From: Gymnogyps californianus
Lineage: Eukaryota; Chordata; Aves; Accipitriformes; Cathartidae
Assembly: GCF_018139145.2 (NCBI RefSeq)
Contig: NW_026114257.1
Span: 1 to 64,000, forward strand
Direction: 5' to 3'
Length of the DNA: 64,000 nt
Below the pieces are notes generated by a model. It saw only the letters and a list, made by a program, of their open reading frames with translations, did not search any database and was not told the origin of the DNA. Below, piece by piece: positions 54,680 to 64,000 of the stretch. Position 1 is the stretch's first letter. Every line of letters starts with the position of its first letter. The translations under genes were made by a program, and so were the position numbers.

Positions 54680-55800
54680 CGCTCAGTGGTACGTTTCAGT
54701 CGCCGCCCCCCCCCCCCCCCCCCCCAGGACACAGAAACACAAAAGACCCGGAGGCTGCCGAGCTAAGGAGCAAAGAAAAAAAAAATAGGAGGGGGTGCCA
54801 AGCCGGAAACGTGGAGCCTGGGGCACTCCCCGCCGCGCCGGGGCCTCCCACAAACCTCTGAATCATGTTCGGCACCGGCTACCGCGCGGCTCCCCTCACC
54901 CTCCACCGCCCCTCTCCCAGCGAGGGCTGAGGAAGCCTCATTGTCTCGCTCCCTTTGTCTGCCCCACTAAGGGGGGAGTGGGGTGTGCACCAGCCCGGCC
55001 CGCGGCCTCCCTCCGCGTCAGAGAGGGAGAGGAAGGAGACCACCGGGGGAGACGAGAGGACGCCCTGCTACCCCTCGCCTCGCAGAAGGCAGCGGAAACA
55101 TCGCGGGGAGGCCCAAGCGCCCCCCGCACCGCTCCTCTGCGCACACCGCCACCGCGCTAACAGCTCTCAGAAACCAAGCCCGCATCCCCCCCAGCCGCCC
55201 CTCAGCGCTCACGTACCTGCTCCTGGAGGAGGGGGGGGGGGCGGAGCGGAGCGAGAAACCCCACGGCCGATGTCGGAGGCGCTGCAGGTGGCTCTGGACT
55301 GTTTCTGGGAGAGCGAAGGGCAAGAGGGCGTGGGGCACAAAGCTAGCGGCACCACCACCGTTTCTCTTCTGCGGCAGCAGCGCGGAACGAGACGCGAGAC
55401 GCGCAGGAGAAGAACGAAAGGAAGGTGCAAGAAAGAGAAAGAATTGAGGAAGAAGGGCAGAGGAAGAAGGGACCCGAACCCGCCGGTCCGCCCGCGTCAG
55501 CTCCACCTCCTGGCTGCTGCTGAGGCCTGCACGCCCGCGCGCTCCCACGCAGAGACGGCTAGGGAGGGGGAAGAGAGGACGAGGCACACGCGAGGTGGCT
55601 CACGGTACCGCCGCCATCGCCTGCAGAGTCACCAACCTCCCCCTCCCCGAGACTGGGGACTATACAAGGAATGGACAGAGACTCCACGCGTAGTCAGAGA
55701 ACGTTGTCTGCCCTCCAGGGGGGCGGGGAAGCGGAAGGAGCTGTGTCCAGAGCAGTGACAACTGTCTCGCGCGGCTTCACCCCGCCTACATGAATAGGAA
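54680..55800 (-). promoter_or_regulatory. ZFAND5: CpG island and probable ZFAND5 promoter/first exon
   Basis: Strongly CpG- and GC-rich compared with the AT-rich surroundings. On the minus strand there is a consensus donor GGAGCAG|GTACGTGAG, with the last exon base at 55217, a good candidate for the end of the non-coding first exon. A 20-base C-run is at 54706-54725. The frames here on both strands are a by-product of GC content and show no protein motifs. Initiation between about 55220 and 55750 is inference. Confidence 0.75.
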
Positions 55801-57989
55801 GAGGCTATGCGCAAGGAGATAGATATAACAAAGCCTTCCCTCATCCATTTGCCCTAATAAGAGACACCTCCGCCCCTAATTAACGGTTCCGTTTAAACTT
55901 GCACGTGCAGCGGTGTCACAGGTGAATTATTAAGAGAAGTCATCGTTGTGGGGTTAACTAAAAGGGTTTTATTAATGATTAAACGATGAACAAATGATAG
56001 TTAATCGGTGATTGAATGAAAAGTAAATGGTAATCAAATGGTGATTAAGCAATAATTGAATGGTAATTAAACAGTGATTTGACAATTATTTAAATGATGA
56101 TTTAGACAGTGGTCAAACACTCTACTACTTACTACACTTCTAATAATTAAGCTATAGCTGGATATATAAATGTTGCTAGCATACAATATACTTTTAGGCC
56201 TAATGTAAAATGTTGCTTACCTCGTTATAGATATCAGATGCTGGCCTCTCAACCTTAAGAGGCATCCCTGCTCAAGGAGGAGATCACCACCATACAGCCT
56301 GCTGCCATACAGGAGAGCTCAATGGGCTTGGGGGGGCTACAGATATTTATAGCATAAAATGATTGACTTGTAGTCAAACCCCCCCCCTTTGGTGTATGTG
56401 CAGGAGTGCAGCTGTAGCAGTTTTAGTTTTGTCTAGTCCCAGCTCAGGCTGGTACTGTTAGCTCCTGATAAGACATGGCCTAAACTCCTTAGTTTCTGAG
56501 AAGATATGGCTTAGCACAATTCTCGAGGTCTGCACATCAGGGATGATTTCAGTCAGGCCTACTTGTCAGTGATGCCTGAACCAAAGTACTGTTCACTCAG
56601 AGTGGGTACATCCATCACAAGCAGCCATTTGTTTTTTTAACCTTGCACTCCTTTTTTAGTTATCTTCTGGATTCATTGGCTATTGTTTACTTATACTTTT
56701 ATACCTAAACAACTATTAAGGCACTAGTTGGCTACTTTTTTTTTTTTAATAGATTATCTGACTTAATGAATTGCCTGCAGTGATAAGTCAGTTTTAAAAG
56801 AAATGGGATAATTCTGTGCTTGATGGTGGATTTTTTTCTGTGAGATTATAGTATAAAGAAATTCTATTTCTTGTGAGTTTTATTGATTTAAAATTCTTAA
56901 ATTTTGAGTGTTTATAAACTGTATTTACTAAAAGCAAAGGAATCTCTATAGTATACAAAGATATCAGACTGAAACATATGTTTTCCAGACAATTGAGACA
57001 GGAAGGGATTTGTTGTATATGGGATAAAATCTCTTTGTTCTATGGTCTACCTGAAGGTTTGCTGTCTTACAGACTTTATTGGTTGTGACCACCTATAAAC
57101 ATAGGGTGAACTTGAAATCCAAACCTTGACTTGCATTCAGATTTGCAAATTTGTGGGTCACTGAACCTCAAGATTAAATATTTATATATTTTTGCATGTC
57201 CAAACTTTAGATCAGACTTTGTGTCTATTGGATGTTGATAAAACTACATGTTCAGAGGACGTAACACTGACCTAGATAGGTAAGAGAGACAGGTTACATC
57301 ACTGTGGAGAGAGGGAGTTAGAAGGGCGTGCAAGCCTGGAGAGTATGGGAAGAGGAAAAAGAAATCAAAGGAAAGAATAAAGCTTGTTATTTCAGACTTC
57401 TTGCTCACTGTGGGAGCCGCACAGGGTAGCTTATAGTTTCAAAACACCGTTAGTAGGTATAGGAGAATGATTACTTCGTCATAGTAAATTAAAGGCAATT
57501 AAAATATTTGTAAGGTAGTATTTCTAGGAAATGGAAGATAAACATACCATGCTTACATGAATACATGTATCTTAGGAATAGAAGATCTGTAAAATTCAGA
57601 GCTGATTTAGATAAATGGTCTAGATAATTCAACTTTGCTTAAATGCAGTTTCTACCATATTCTGTTGATTTTCTGAGGCTACAGTATATTGGGGCATATA
57701 TTTATGGGCCTCTAAACCATTTAATCTGAAGAAAACATCTAGAATTGGAAGGTATGGCTTTACGGGAAGTACACCACTGAAATCATTAGAAAAAACTCTT
57801 TTTGCCTGACATGCCTTCTAGAGCTGACCTCTTTCCTTGTTTGTCAGAGGGATGTCTCCTGAGACCCAAAAGCTTCTATCAGAGATAGATAAAACTTTCA
57901 GGTAAATGGAATTATACTGTGCTGAAGGACAGCAAGCTCTGCAGAAGTATAGGGCACTAATAATGGAGCTCCAACACATAAAGGCAGCA
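55801..57989. other. Unassigned DNA upstream of ZFAND5
   Basis: No genes or repeats recognised. A simple internally repetitive stretch at about 55960-56120 repeats variants of GGTGATTRAAYRATAAT. A short C-run is at 56381-56387. Confidence 0.5.
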
Positions 57990-58157
57990 TGCAGAGGATG
58001 AAAGCAGAGACAGGCTACAGCGGAGGAATTGAGAAACATTGCCCAGGCATATAGGGATGATATCAGGAAAGTTAAAGCTCAGCTGGAGTTGAGACTTGCA
58101 AGGAATGTCAAGAGCAACAGGAAGAGCTTTGTTAGGAAAATCGCATTCCATAACGAT
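57990..58157 (+). mobile_element. CR1 ORF2 linker fragment
   Basis: Reads ATAEELRNIAQAYRDD followed by KVKAQLELRLARNVK, the conserved region between the CR1 endonuclease and the RT. It is cut at 58157 by LTR family 5. Confidence 0.7.
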
Positions 58158-58782
58158 TGTACCAATTAGTTTTTATAGTATGAAATTGTATGAACTTTCC
58201 TAATAGTATGAAATTGTATTAGCTTTTTAAGAGATGAATATTTTTACATTGTATACTGCATAAGCATGGTTAAGTCAGCATAACTAAGGGCCCCAGCTCA
58301 CTGCAAGGAGGAGAAGGACAGCCCCTACCTTGAAGATAAGGACCTTTTGTTTCTCAGAATCTTAAAGCCATCCATGAAGAAGAAAGGATATCCCTGGACT
58401 ACCGAGATAATGCCAGCATCCTAGCCCCTCCAAACACCTCTGTGAAACCCTCCCATTATCTGGCATCATAAATAAGTAACTGTAGCAAGACCAACTCCAG
58501 GGATATCTAGATCAAGAAAGAAGCAGATGGATGATGATGCCATAGAATTATAGTTGCTTTACAAAATAGTAGTGTGTGTGTGTTAAGTAGTGATTGGCCA
58601 AATCATGTTGTACCTGAATGCTTGAAAGGTATAAGAACCATGTGTAAAACCGCATTCGGGGTGCCCTAATTTGAATGGGACACCTCATGCGCATGAATAA
58701 AGAATTACTCTTGTAATTCTATACTTTGTGTCCTAGCCTCTCTCTTCGGTCAGCACTGGCCAGTTGTGAAATTTTTGTGACA
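58158..58782 (+). mobile_element. LTR family 5
   Basis: Starts TGTACCAATTAG and ends TTTTTGTGACA. It has a TATA-like AGGTATAAGAACC (58628-58640) and GAATAAAGAATTAC (about 58696) followed by a GT-rich tail, a typical U3-R-U5 layout. A 20-bp motif, ATAGTATGAAATTGTATKA, is directly repeated near 58177 and 58205. Confidence 0.7.
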
Positions 58783-58785
58783 GTT

Positions 58786-58803
58786 TGGCAACCCAGGTGG
58801 GAC
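58786..58803 (+). other. Candidate primer binding site of LTR family 5
   Basis: TGGCAACCCAGGTGGGAC begins 3 bp after the LTR end and starts with the TGG that pairs with a tRNA CCA end. I cannot assign the tRNA. The leader and a gag start (about 58804-59056) follow until the family 1 insertion. Confidence 0.5.
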
Positions 58804-59056
58804 TTAGCTGACTCGCCTGATCCAATGTCTCGCTACTGCCCAGACCCCAACGATCTGCCCTGCTGGCCTGTGGGTGAGTTCACCTCGAGATACTCGGGCA
58901 TGGGGGTAGTGGGGTGTGGATCTTGTTTGGAGGTAAGGAGGTGATTTTTTTTAATAATGAGAGGATGACAAAGTATAGTGAAGAAGTCACCAGTAGATGA
59001 ATTGTTGCAACACTGGAAATCTATTGATGGGACAGCTGGGTTGTCAAAAGCCCGAG

Positions 59057-59645
59057 TGTCCTGGTTTCAGCTGGGACAGAGTTAACTCTCTTAGTAGCTG
59101 GTACAGTGCTGTGTTTTGGATTTAGTGTGAGAATGATGTTGATAACACTCTGATGTTTTAGTTGTTGCTAAGTAGCGCTTATCTTAAGCCAAGGACTTTT
59201 CAGTTTCCCATGCTCTGCCAGCAAGCAGGTGTGCAAGAAGCTGGGAGGGGGCATAGCCAGGACAGCTGACCCGAACTAGCCAAAGGGATATTCCATACCA
59301 TGGAACGTCATGCCCAGTATATAAACAGGGGGGGTTGGCCAGGGGGAGCAGATTGCTGCTGAGGCATCGGTCAGCAGGTGGTGAGCAATTGCATTGTGCA
59401 TCACTGGGTTTTTTTTTCCTTTTTTTTCCCCTCTTCTGTTTTTTTTTGTTATATTCCTTTTCATTACTATTATTATTATTATTGTTAGTATTATATTTTA
59501 CTTTAGTTATTAAACTGTTCTTATCTCAACCCATGAGTTCTACCTTCTTTCCTGATTCTCCTCCCCATCCCACTGGGAGCACGGGGGGGGGGATGAGGGA
59601 GCGGCTGCGTGATGCTTGGATGCTGACTGGGGTTAAACCACAACA
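59057..59645 (+). mobile_element. LTR family 1, 5' LTR of a third ERV copy
   Basis: Starts TGTCCTGGTTTCAGCTGGG and ends GGTTAAACCACAACA. A complete leader with primer site and gag follows. No 3' LTR is present in the window. Confidence 0.92.
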
Positions 59646-59653
59646 GTCCTTTT

Positions 59654-59671
59654 TGGCGCCCAACGTGGGGC
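59654..59671 (+). other. Primer binding site, tRNA-Lys(1,2) type, perfect
   Basis: TGGCGCCCAACGTGGGGC lies 8 bp after the LTR. It matches the 3' end of tRNA-Lys(1,2) as used by betaretroviruses. Confidence 0.9.
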
Positions 59672-59766
59672 CCGAAGGGTTGAGATAAGAACAGATCTGA
59701 CCAGTGCGTGTTAAAACGAATTTGTTATAAGCAGTCATTGTTTTACTTTAGTAGTCGCTGGTCACA

Positions 59767-60969
59767 ATGTTGGTTTATTGGCTCTTAGAGTTGTGGCACT
59801 CGTTCTTAGAGTTGTGTTATGTATCACCTCACTTGCCGTATATAGTCCCTGTGCTGCTGCTTATCACCCATAAGGTGAGGTGGATTAAGGTTTTCGCTTT
59901 GCTTTACTATGTAACACTGGCTTATGGTACGATAAAATTATCGGTTGTGGGACTAATCCAGTATTTGTACTCAGCATTGCCATTATCTCCGTACTTCGGG
60001 TGCCATCTAGCAGAAACTATTAATAATTACACCCTTTACCTTTCCTCCTCAGAGAGCCAATCTATGGGGGAGACACCTTCCTTCACCTTCCCCTCCTCCT
60101 CCAGGCTAATTACAGTAGTGTTTGAGAATTTTGAAAATTTTGAATATCCTTGGAATGTTGAAACTAACATGGTCCTATTGCTAGGAACTAGCATGTTCCT
60201 GAATGTGGTTCAGGTCTTGTTCAGGGTTAAACAACTATTTAAGAGGATCACCCAGAGATCTGCCCCAAGGCTGGAGAGTTATGAGTGGCAGGGTGCGTGG
60301 GGTAGCATGGGCAAATGCCTAGGACGGTGGGCACCTCCAGTGTTTTGGAACTTCACCCTTGAACAAGTGCAGAATCCTGAAAAACTAGAACATTTGGAAA
60401 AAGTATGCTGTCACCCCGACAATTCCCGGGAGACACAAATCACTGCAATGTGCTGGGGCCTGGCCCATGCCTGCCGAGCCCTGTTCAACACCATTCAGGA
60501 CCCTCAAGGAGAAGAGAAGGTCTCTGGATCTGACAACAAAAGGACAGGCACTGCAGCCACTTCAACCCCGGCAGCAGACACTGCAGCCACTCCGACCCTG
60601 GCGACAGGCACTACGGTTACTCCAACGCCTGTGACAGGCACTGCAGCTGAACCAGAGAACCAACCCATGTCGGTATCAGTCGCCCCTCTACAGAAGAAGA
60701 AATACTCAAAAAAGACAGCTCACTTAGCGAAGGATGAAGGTGAACCAGGGTCATCACGAGAACAGGAGGAAGAGGCAGAACCGGAGATAATCACCCGATC
60801 CCTATCCTTGAGTGAGCTGCGAGATATGCGAAAAGATTTCAGCCATCGTCCAGGCGAGCACATTATCACCTGGCTGCTCCGATGCTGGGATAATGAGGCT
60901 GGCAGCTTGGAATTAGAGGGTAAGGAAGCCAAGCAGTTGGGATCCCTTTCTAGGGAAGGGGGCAATTGA
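59767..60969 (+). CDS. ERV family 1 gag, intact 400-residue frame, 3'-truncated
   Basis: ATG 59767 starts 95 bp after the primer site. The first 75 residues include two hydrophobic stretches (LPYIVPVLLLITH; FALLYYVTLAYG) and a third lies near residues 138-156 (NMVLLLGTSMFLNVVQVLF), so the N-terminus looks membrane-associated. A Trp/Cys-containing middle follows, then four 10-residue Thr/Ala/Pro repeats (about residues 259-295). A basic KKKYSKK patch, an acidic EQEEEAEPE patch and the beginning of the capsid-like domain (HIITWLLRCWDNEAGSLELEG) come next. A one-base insertion near 60964 ends the frame, and ERV homology stops at about 60978. It is the best preserved gag of this family here; function beyond gag-like structural protein is unknown. 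Confidence 0.78.
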   Translation: MLVYWLLELWHSFLELCYVSPHLPYIVPVLLLITHKVRWIKVFALLYYVTLAYGTIKLSVVGLIQYLYSALPLSPYFGCHLAETINNYTLYLSSSESQSMGETPSFTFPSSSRLITVVFENFENFEYPWNVETNMVLLLGTSMFLNVVQVLFRVKQLFKRITQRSAPRLESYEWQGAWGSMGKCLGRWAPPVFWNFTLEQVQNPEKLEHLEKVCCHPDNSRETQITAMCWGLAHACRALFNTIQDPQGEEKVSGSDNKRTGTAATSTPAADTAATPTLATGTTVTPTPVTGTAAEPENQPMSVSVAPLQKKKYSKKTAHLAKDEGEPGSSREQEEEAEPEIITRSLSLSELRDMRKDFSHRPGEHIITWLLRCWDNEAGSLELEGKEAKQLGSLSREGGN

Positions 60970-61039
60970 CAAGGCAATTGTCATTGACATGGCAATTCCT
61001 CATGACCAGGACCTGCTTATTTAAATTTCCCTCCCCCAG

Positions 61040-61250
61040 ACACAGACACCAGCAGGCTGTTACGGAAGTGGAGCAACTGTGCCTCCTGGGTGGAGGGAGT
61101 ACTCTGCTCAGTATGGCTGTCTCATCAAGGGCAAAAAAGTGTTTGGTCAGCACTTTGTGAAAACTGAAACCATAGCCTGTTCAGACACTAAACTGAAAAA
61201 CAGCCTTATCATAACATTCTTGCTGGAAACAGAAAGTCCAGGTGTACCAA
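61040..61250 (+). CDS. Exon-like ORF of unknown gene
   Basis: A 211-bp stretch is bounded by a polypyrimidine acceptor (TTTCCCTCCCCCAG) and a consensus donor (CCAA|GTAAGT). It is open in one frame throughout, reading TQTPAGCYGSGATVPPGWRE and further on GKKVFGQHFVKTE and LIITFLLETE. I do not recognise the protein. It lies 60 bp after the truncated ERV gag and could be a host exon, part of a non-coding transcript that happens to be open, or retroelement sequence. Codon use and clean splice signals favour a real exon, but no neighbouring exon was found in the window. Confidence 0.35.
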
Positions 61251-63205
61251 GTAAGTTAGCTATTCTTACTTGCTTTAGGCTAATTTAATTTCTTGTTTGA
61301 TTCTCATTTTCTTTCTCTCATGGGAATTCTGTGGGATGAAATAACACTAGCTGATGACTTCCAGTGCTTCTGATGTGATCCTTTTATCTGGAGGCTTGAA
61401 GCACTCCAAAACTAACTGTGTAGTGAATTGCTTTTAACATTATTTTAACATGTTGGGAACAGTCTTTTTTGATACTAACTGTGTAAGTATTTATCATGCT
61501 TATCTAAAACATTTCTGAAAAACATTTCTGCACATGTTTTATAGGTTACACAAAAAGTGGTTTATGTGACATAAGAGGAGTTTTGAAGGGGAGAGGGACA
61601 AGGAAGAGCATAATTTTAAAATTTAGATTTACATTTAGGCTTGTTTGTGGGGTGTGCTGGATTTTTTTTTTTTCTAGCAGCCTAAGTGGTCCTTGCCTTA
61701 AAAACCCATATAATTTTTTGACATACAAATACAGAACTTAGTACAATAGTTAGGGAATGAGATTTTCCTAACAGTATGCCTATGGCACATACAGGATATT
61801 GTATAGTCAGAGTGTGGTAATCTGTAAGAGCAACTTCTTGGTTGAAGTATGTTTAGATATCAGTATCCATATTAACAAGAAGAGTTTATTATATTTGATA
61901 TCTAAAAGATGCTTAAAATATCAAATACATACAATCACATGGAACAAAAATCATACTTTTCATTAAATTGTCCATTATTGTTGTTTCTGTAGTAGTAGAA
62001 ATTTAGATAGGTAGGTGTTGCTTAGGTTATGCCATTATTTGAGTATAGTTACTGTAAAATAAAACTGCTGATCCATAATCATAAGTGTTTTCAATTTGAT
62101 TCAAAAACAAACTGAGAAAAAAATCTAGCTCCATGTGAGAAGTGGCAATATCAGTATCATCCCTTTTCCCCCTTTGGAGAAAGTGAAAACTATGTTAAAT
62201 AACACAAAGGTTCTTGAATATTGCAGAGACCTCTATTTGGTTCTTGATCTGTGATCTTGTTTGACAACTACTTTTTTCGCTATTGTATTTGCTCAATTTT
62301 TTTTAAAATTGACATAAAACATACTGAATGATTATTTCTTCTATGTAAGATACTTTCTTTTCTAGACTAAGATATTTGTTACAGTCAGCCTCTTGTGTAA
62401 AATGATGCTTTAAAAAAAAAAATTTCTTTTTTAAGGAAGCTGCTGCATATGCCAGGTATGTAGGACTAGCAGAAAACTCCAATCCAGATCTTAGAGTTTC
62501 AGAATGACTTATCTTGCACATGAGTCCCTTGGCCAGCTTTTCTCACAGTGCTAGTTCTGTAACTTTGTATGTTAAATGGACACTCCCAATTTCAAATCTA
62601 GGTAAAGTTGTGTTACATTACAGATAGTGGCTCACAGAGTCCTGGGGATGGGTAGAGGAGAAACAAACCTCTCCTCAGAAAGTATAGGAACCACCTTTTT
62701 CTGGGAGTTAGTGCTATGTTCATTTGATATTTCTGCTCTTGTTGCTTTCCTGAGCTAGAAAAAAATGAACTCGTAGAGGCTTGGGACTTCCTGAAGACTC
62801 TCTACTGCAAAAGGAAAAACCTAGTATGAAGGCAGAGAGGTCTGTGGCCTTGTGAATCCCTCACAACCTCTTTAGGGCTCAAAAACTTTATGGATTTTTG
62901 AATAAATAATCTGTGTGCCTACTCTTATGCCTTGCTTAGTAGTATGCTTGAACTTACCAGAAACCTAAAATTTTTGGTCCCCAGGAAGAAATCTCTGTGA
63001 GGCATGACGAGGCCTCAAAAAGGTGGAGATTTTGTATCTTTGAATTGAACGACAATGTGCTTATTCCACCAGAGCATGCCCTTCTGCAGCAAGTTTGAGA
63101 GTTCCTGAGTTAAGAGTTGATTCTGAAATAAGAAATGCCTTAATCCATCCGTTTTTAAGTTTTAACAGTAAAATTGTTGAGGTTTTTCTAAAATGATTTG
63201 AGCAT
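61251..63205. other. Unassigned DNA
   Basis: AT-rich sequence; no repeat or coding feature recognised. Confidence 0.5.
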
Positions 63206-63750
63206 TGTTGTGGGTTAACCCTGGTAGGCAGCTAAGCATCACACAGCTGCTCGCTCACTCCCCCCTCCCGGTGGGATGGGGGGAGAGAATTGGAAGGGCA
63301 AAAGTGAGAAAATTTGTGGATTGAGATAAAGACAGTTTAATAAGTAAAAAAAAACAAAAACAAACCAACACAAAGAAAAACAAGTGATGCAAAAGCAATC
63401 ACTCACCACCAGCAGACTGATGCCCAGCCAGTCCCCAAGCAATGGCAACCCCTGGCAAACTCCTCCCAGTTTTATTGCTGAGCATGACATCATACGGTAT
63501 GGAATATCACATTGGTCAATTTGGGTCAGCTGTCCCAGCTGTGTCACCTCCCAACCTCTTGCCCACCCCCAGCCTACTCCTTGTGGGGCAGAGTGAGAAA
63601 TGGAGAAGGCCTTGATGCTGTGCAAACAGTGTTCAGCAATAGCTAAAAAATTGGTTTATTATTAACACTGTTTTGGTCACAAATCTAAAACATAGCACCA
63701 TACAGACTGCTATGAAGAAAATTAACTCCATCCCAGCCAGACCCAGTACA
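63206..63750 (-). mobile_element. LTR family 3 solo LTR
   Basis: Begins TGTTGTGGGTTAACCC, ends GACCCAGTACA. An exact 5-bp duplication AGCAT lies at 63201-63205 and 63751-63755. Confidence 0.94.
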
Positions 63751-64000
63751 AGCATGTTTTTAATTTAAGAAAAAAAGAAAAAAAGAAAAAAGTGAAGGTT
63801 ATGCAGTGTTATCCTGAGATGTTATTTTAAAAACAAAATTCTATTGAAATGCCTTGATTTGGTGTTTTTTGTTTATCCTCCTATCTTATTTTCCACTCAT
63901 TTGGTAACAAACACCATTGTGACAGTGTATGTATCAGTTCATATTGCTTTATTAATAATATCCTTTTGCTTCTGCGCACTGGGGATAAAAAAATCCAATC
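63751..64000. other. Window end, unassigned
   Basis: Begins with the AGCAT duplication and then a (GAAAAAAA)-type A-rich run at about 63769-63793; nothing else seen. Confidence 0.5.

Noticed and set aside
54795..55758. Several 120-267-residue frames in the CpG island
   Set aside because: Overlapping Arg/Pro-rich frames on both strands without motifs, explained by GC content of the ZFAND5 promoter region.

Overview
The window looks like avian nuclear DNA. It is dense in CR1 LINEs ending in the ATTCTATGATTCT-type 3' repeat and in several LTR families, and it carries one well-preserved host gene, ZFAND5, on the minus strand. All five coding exons of ZFAND5 can be placed (30504-49987). They join in phase to 636 nt, giving 211 residues plus stop. 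A CpG island promoter lies near 55.2 kb and a probable poly(A) signal near 29.0 kb. Human ZFAND5 is on 9q21, and the corresponding avian block is on chromosome Z, so Z linkage is an inference. No tRNA, rRNA or CRISPR feature was seen.

The most unusual content is a decayed endogenous double-stranded DNA virus of the Polinton/Maverick-adintovirus type, in two blocks that are both on the plus strand. Block 1 (about 9.7-16.9 kb, downstream of ZFAND5) has a repeat region rich in inverted CCAAT boxes, a TATA box, a probable two-exon early gene, an unidentified ORF and the N-terminal/exonuclease part of a protein-primed DNA polymerase B. A CR1, itself carrying a solo LTR, splits the polymerase. Block 2 (36.4-40.4 kb) lies inside ZFAND5 intron 3. 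It has a chromodomain integrase, a penton-like minor capsid gene, a pVI/pX-like gene, a hexon-like major capsid gene and the start of an adenain-like protease. Most block 2 genes carry frameshifts, stops or deletions. The pVI/pX-like frame is open but fused to its neighbour, and the polymerase catalytic domain is missing.

The remaining accessory DNA is retroelements. LTR family 1 (about 0.6 kb, TGTCCTGGTTT...AACCACAACA) has internal regions with a Lys-1,2-type primer binding site, a gag with a hydrophobic N-terminus and 10-residue repeats, a protease, RNase H and integrase. A three-LTR, two-interior array lies at 17363-24950 and a third copy with an intact 400-residue gag frame at 59057-60969. 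LTR family 2 (about 1.1 kb, TGTATTGGGTTT...CAACCCACCACA), family 3 (about 0.6 kb, related to family 1 at the termini), family 4 (35645-36406), family 5 (58158-58782) and an older LTR/gag remnant (40.6-42.4 kb) also occur. Several solo LTRs have exact 5-bp target duplications, and nesting gives relative ages.

Layout: 1-2064 unassigned; 2.1-9.4 kb CR1 and LTR insertions; 9.7-16.9 kb virus block 1; 17.4-25.8 kb ERV array and LTR; 25.8-29.0 kb unassigned; 29.0-55.3 kb ZFAND5, with intron 3 holding an ERV remnant, virus block 2 and older LTR/CR1 debris; 55.8-64 kb CR1, nested LTRs, an ERV gag, one exon-like ORF of unknown identity (61040-61250) and a final solo LTR.
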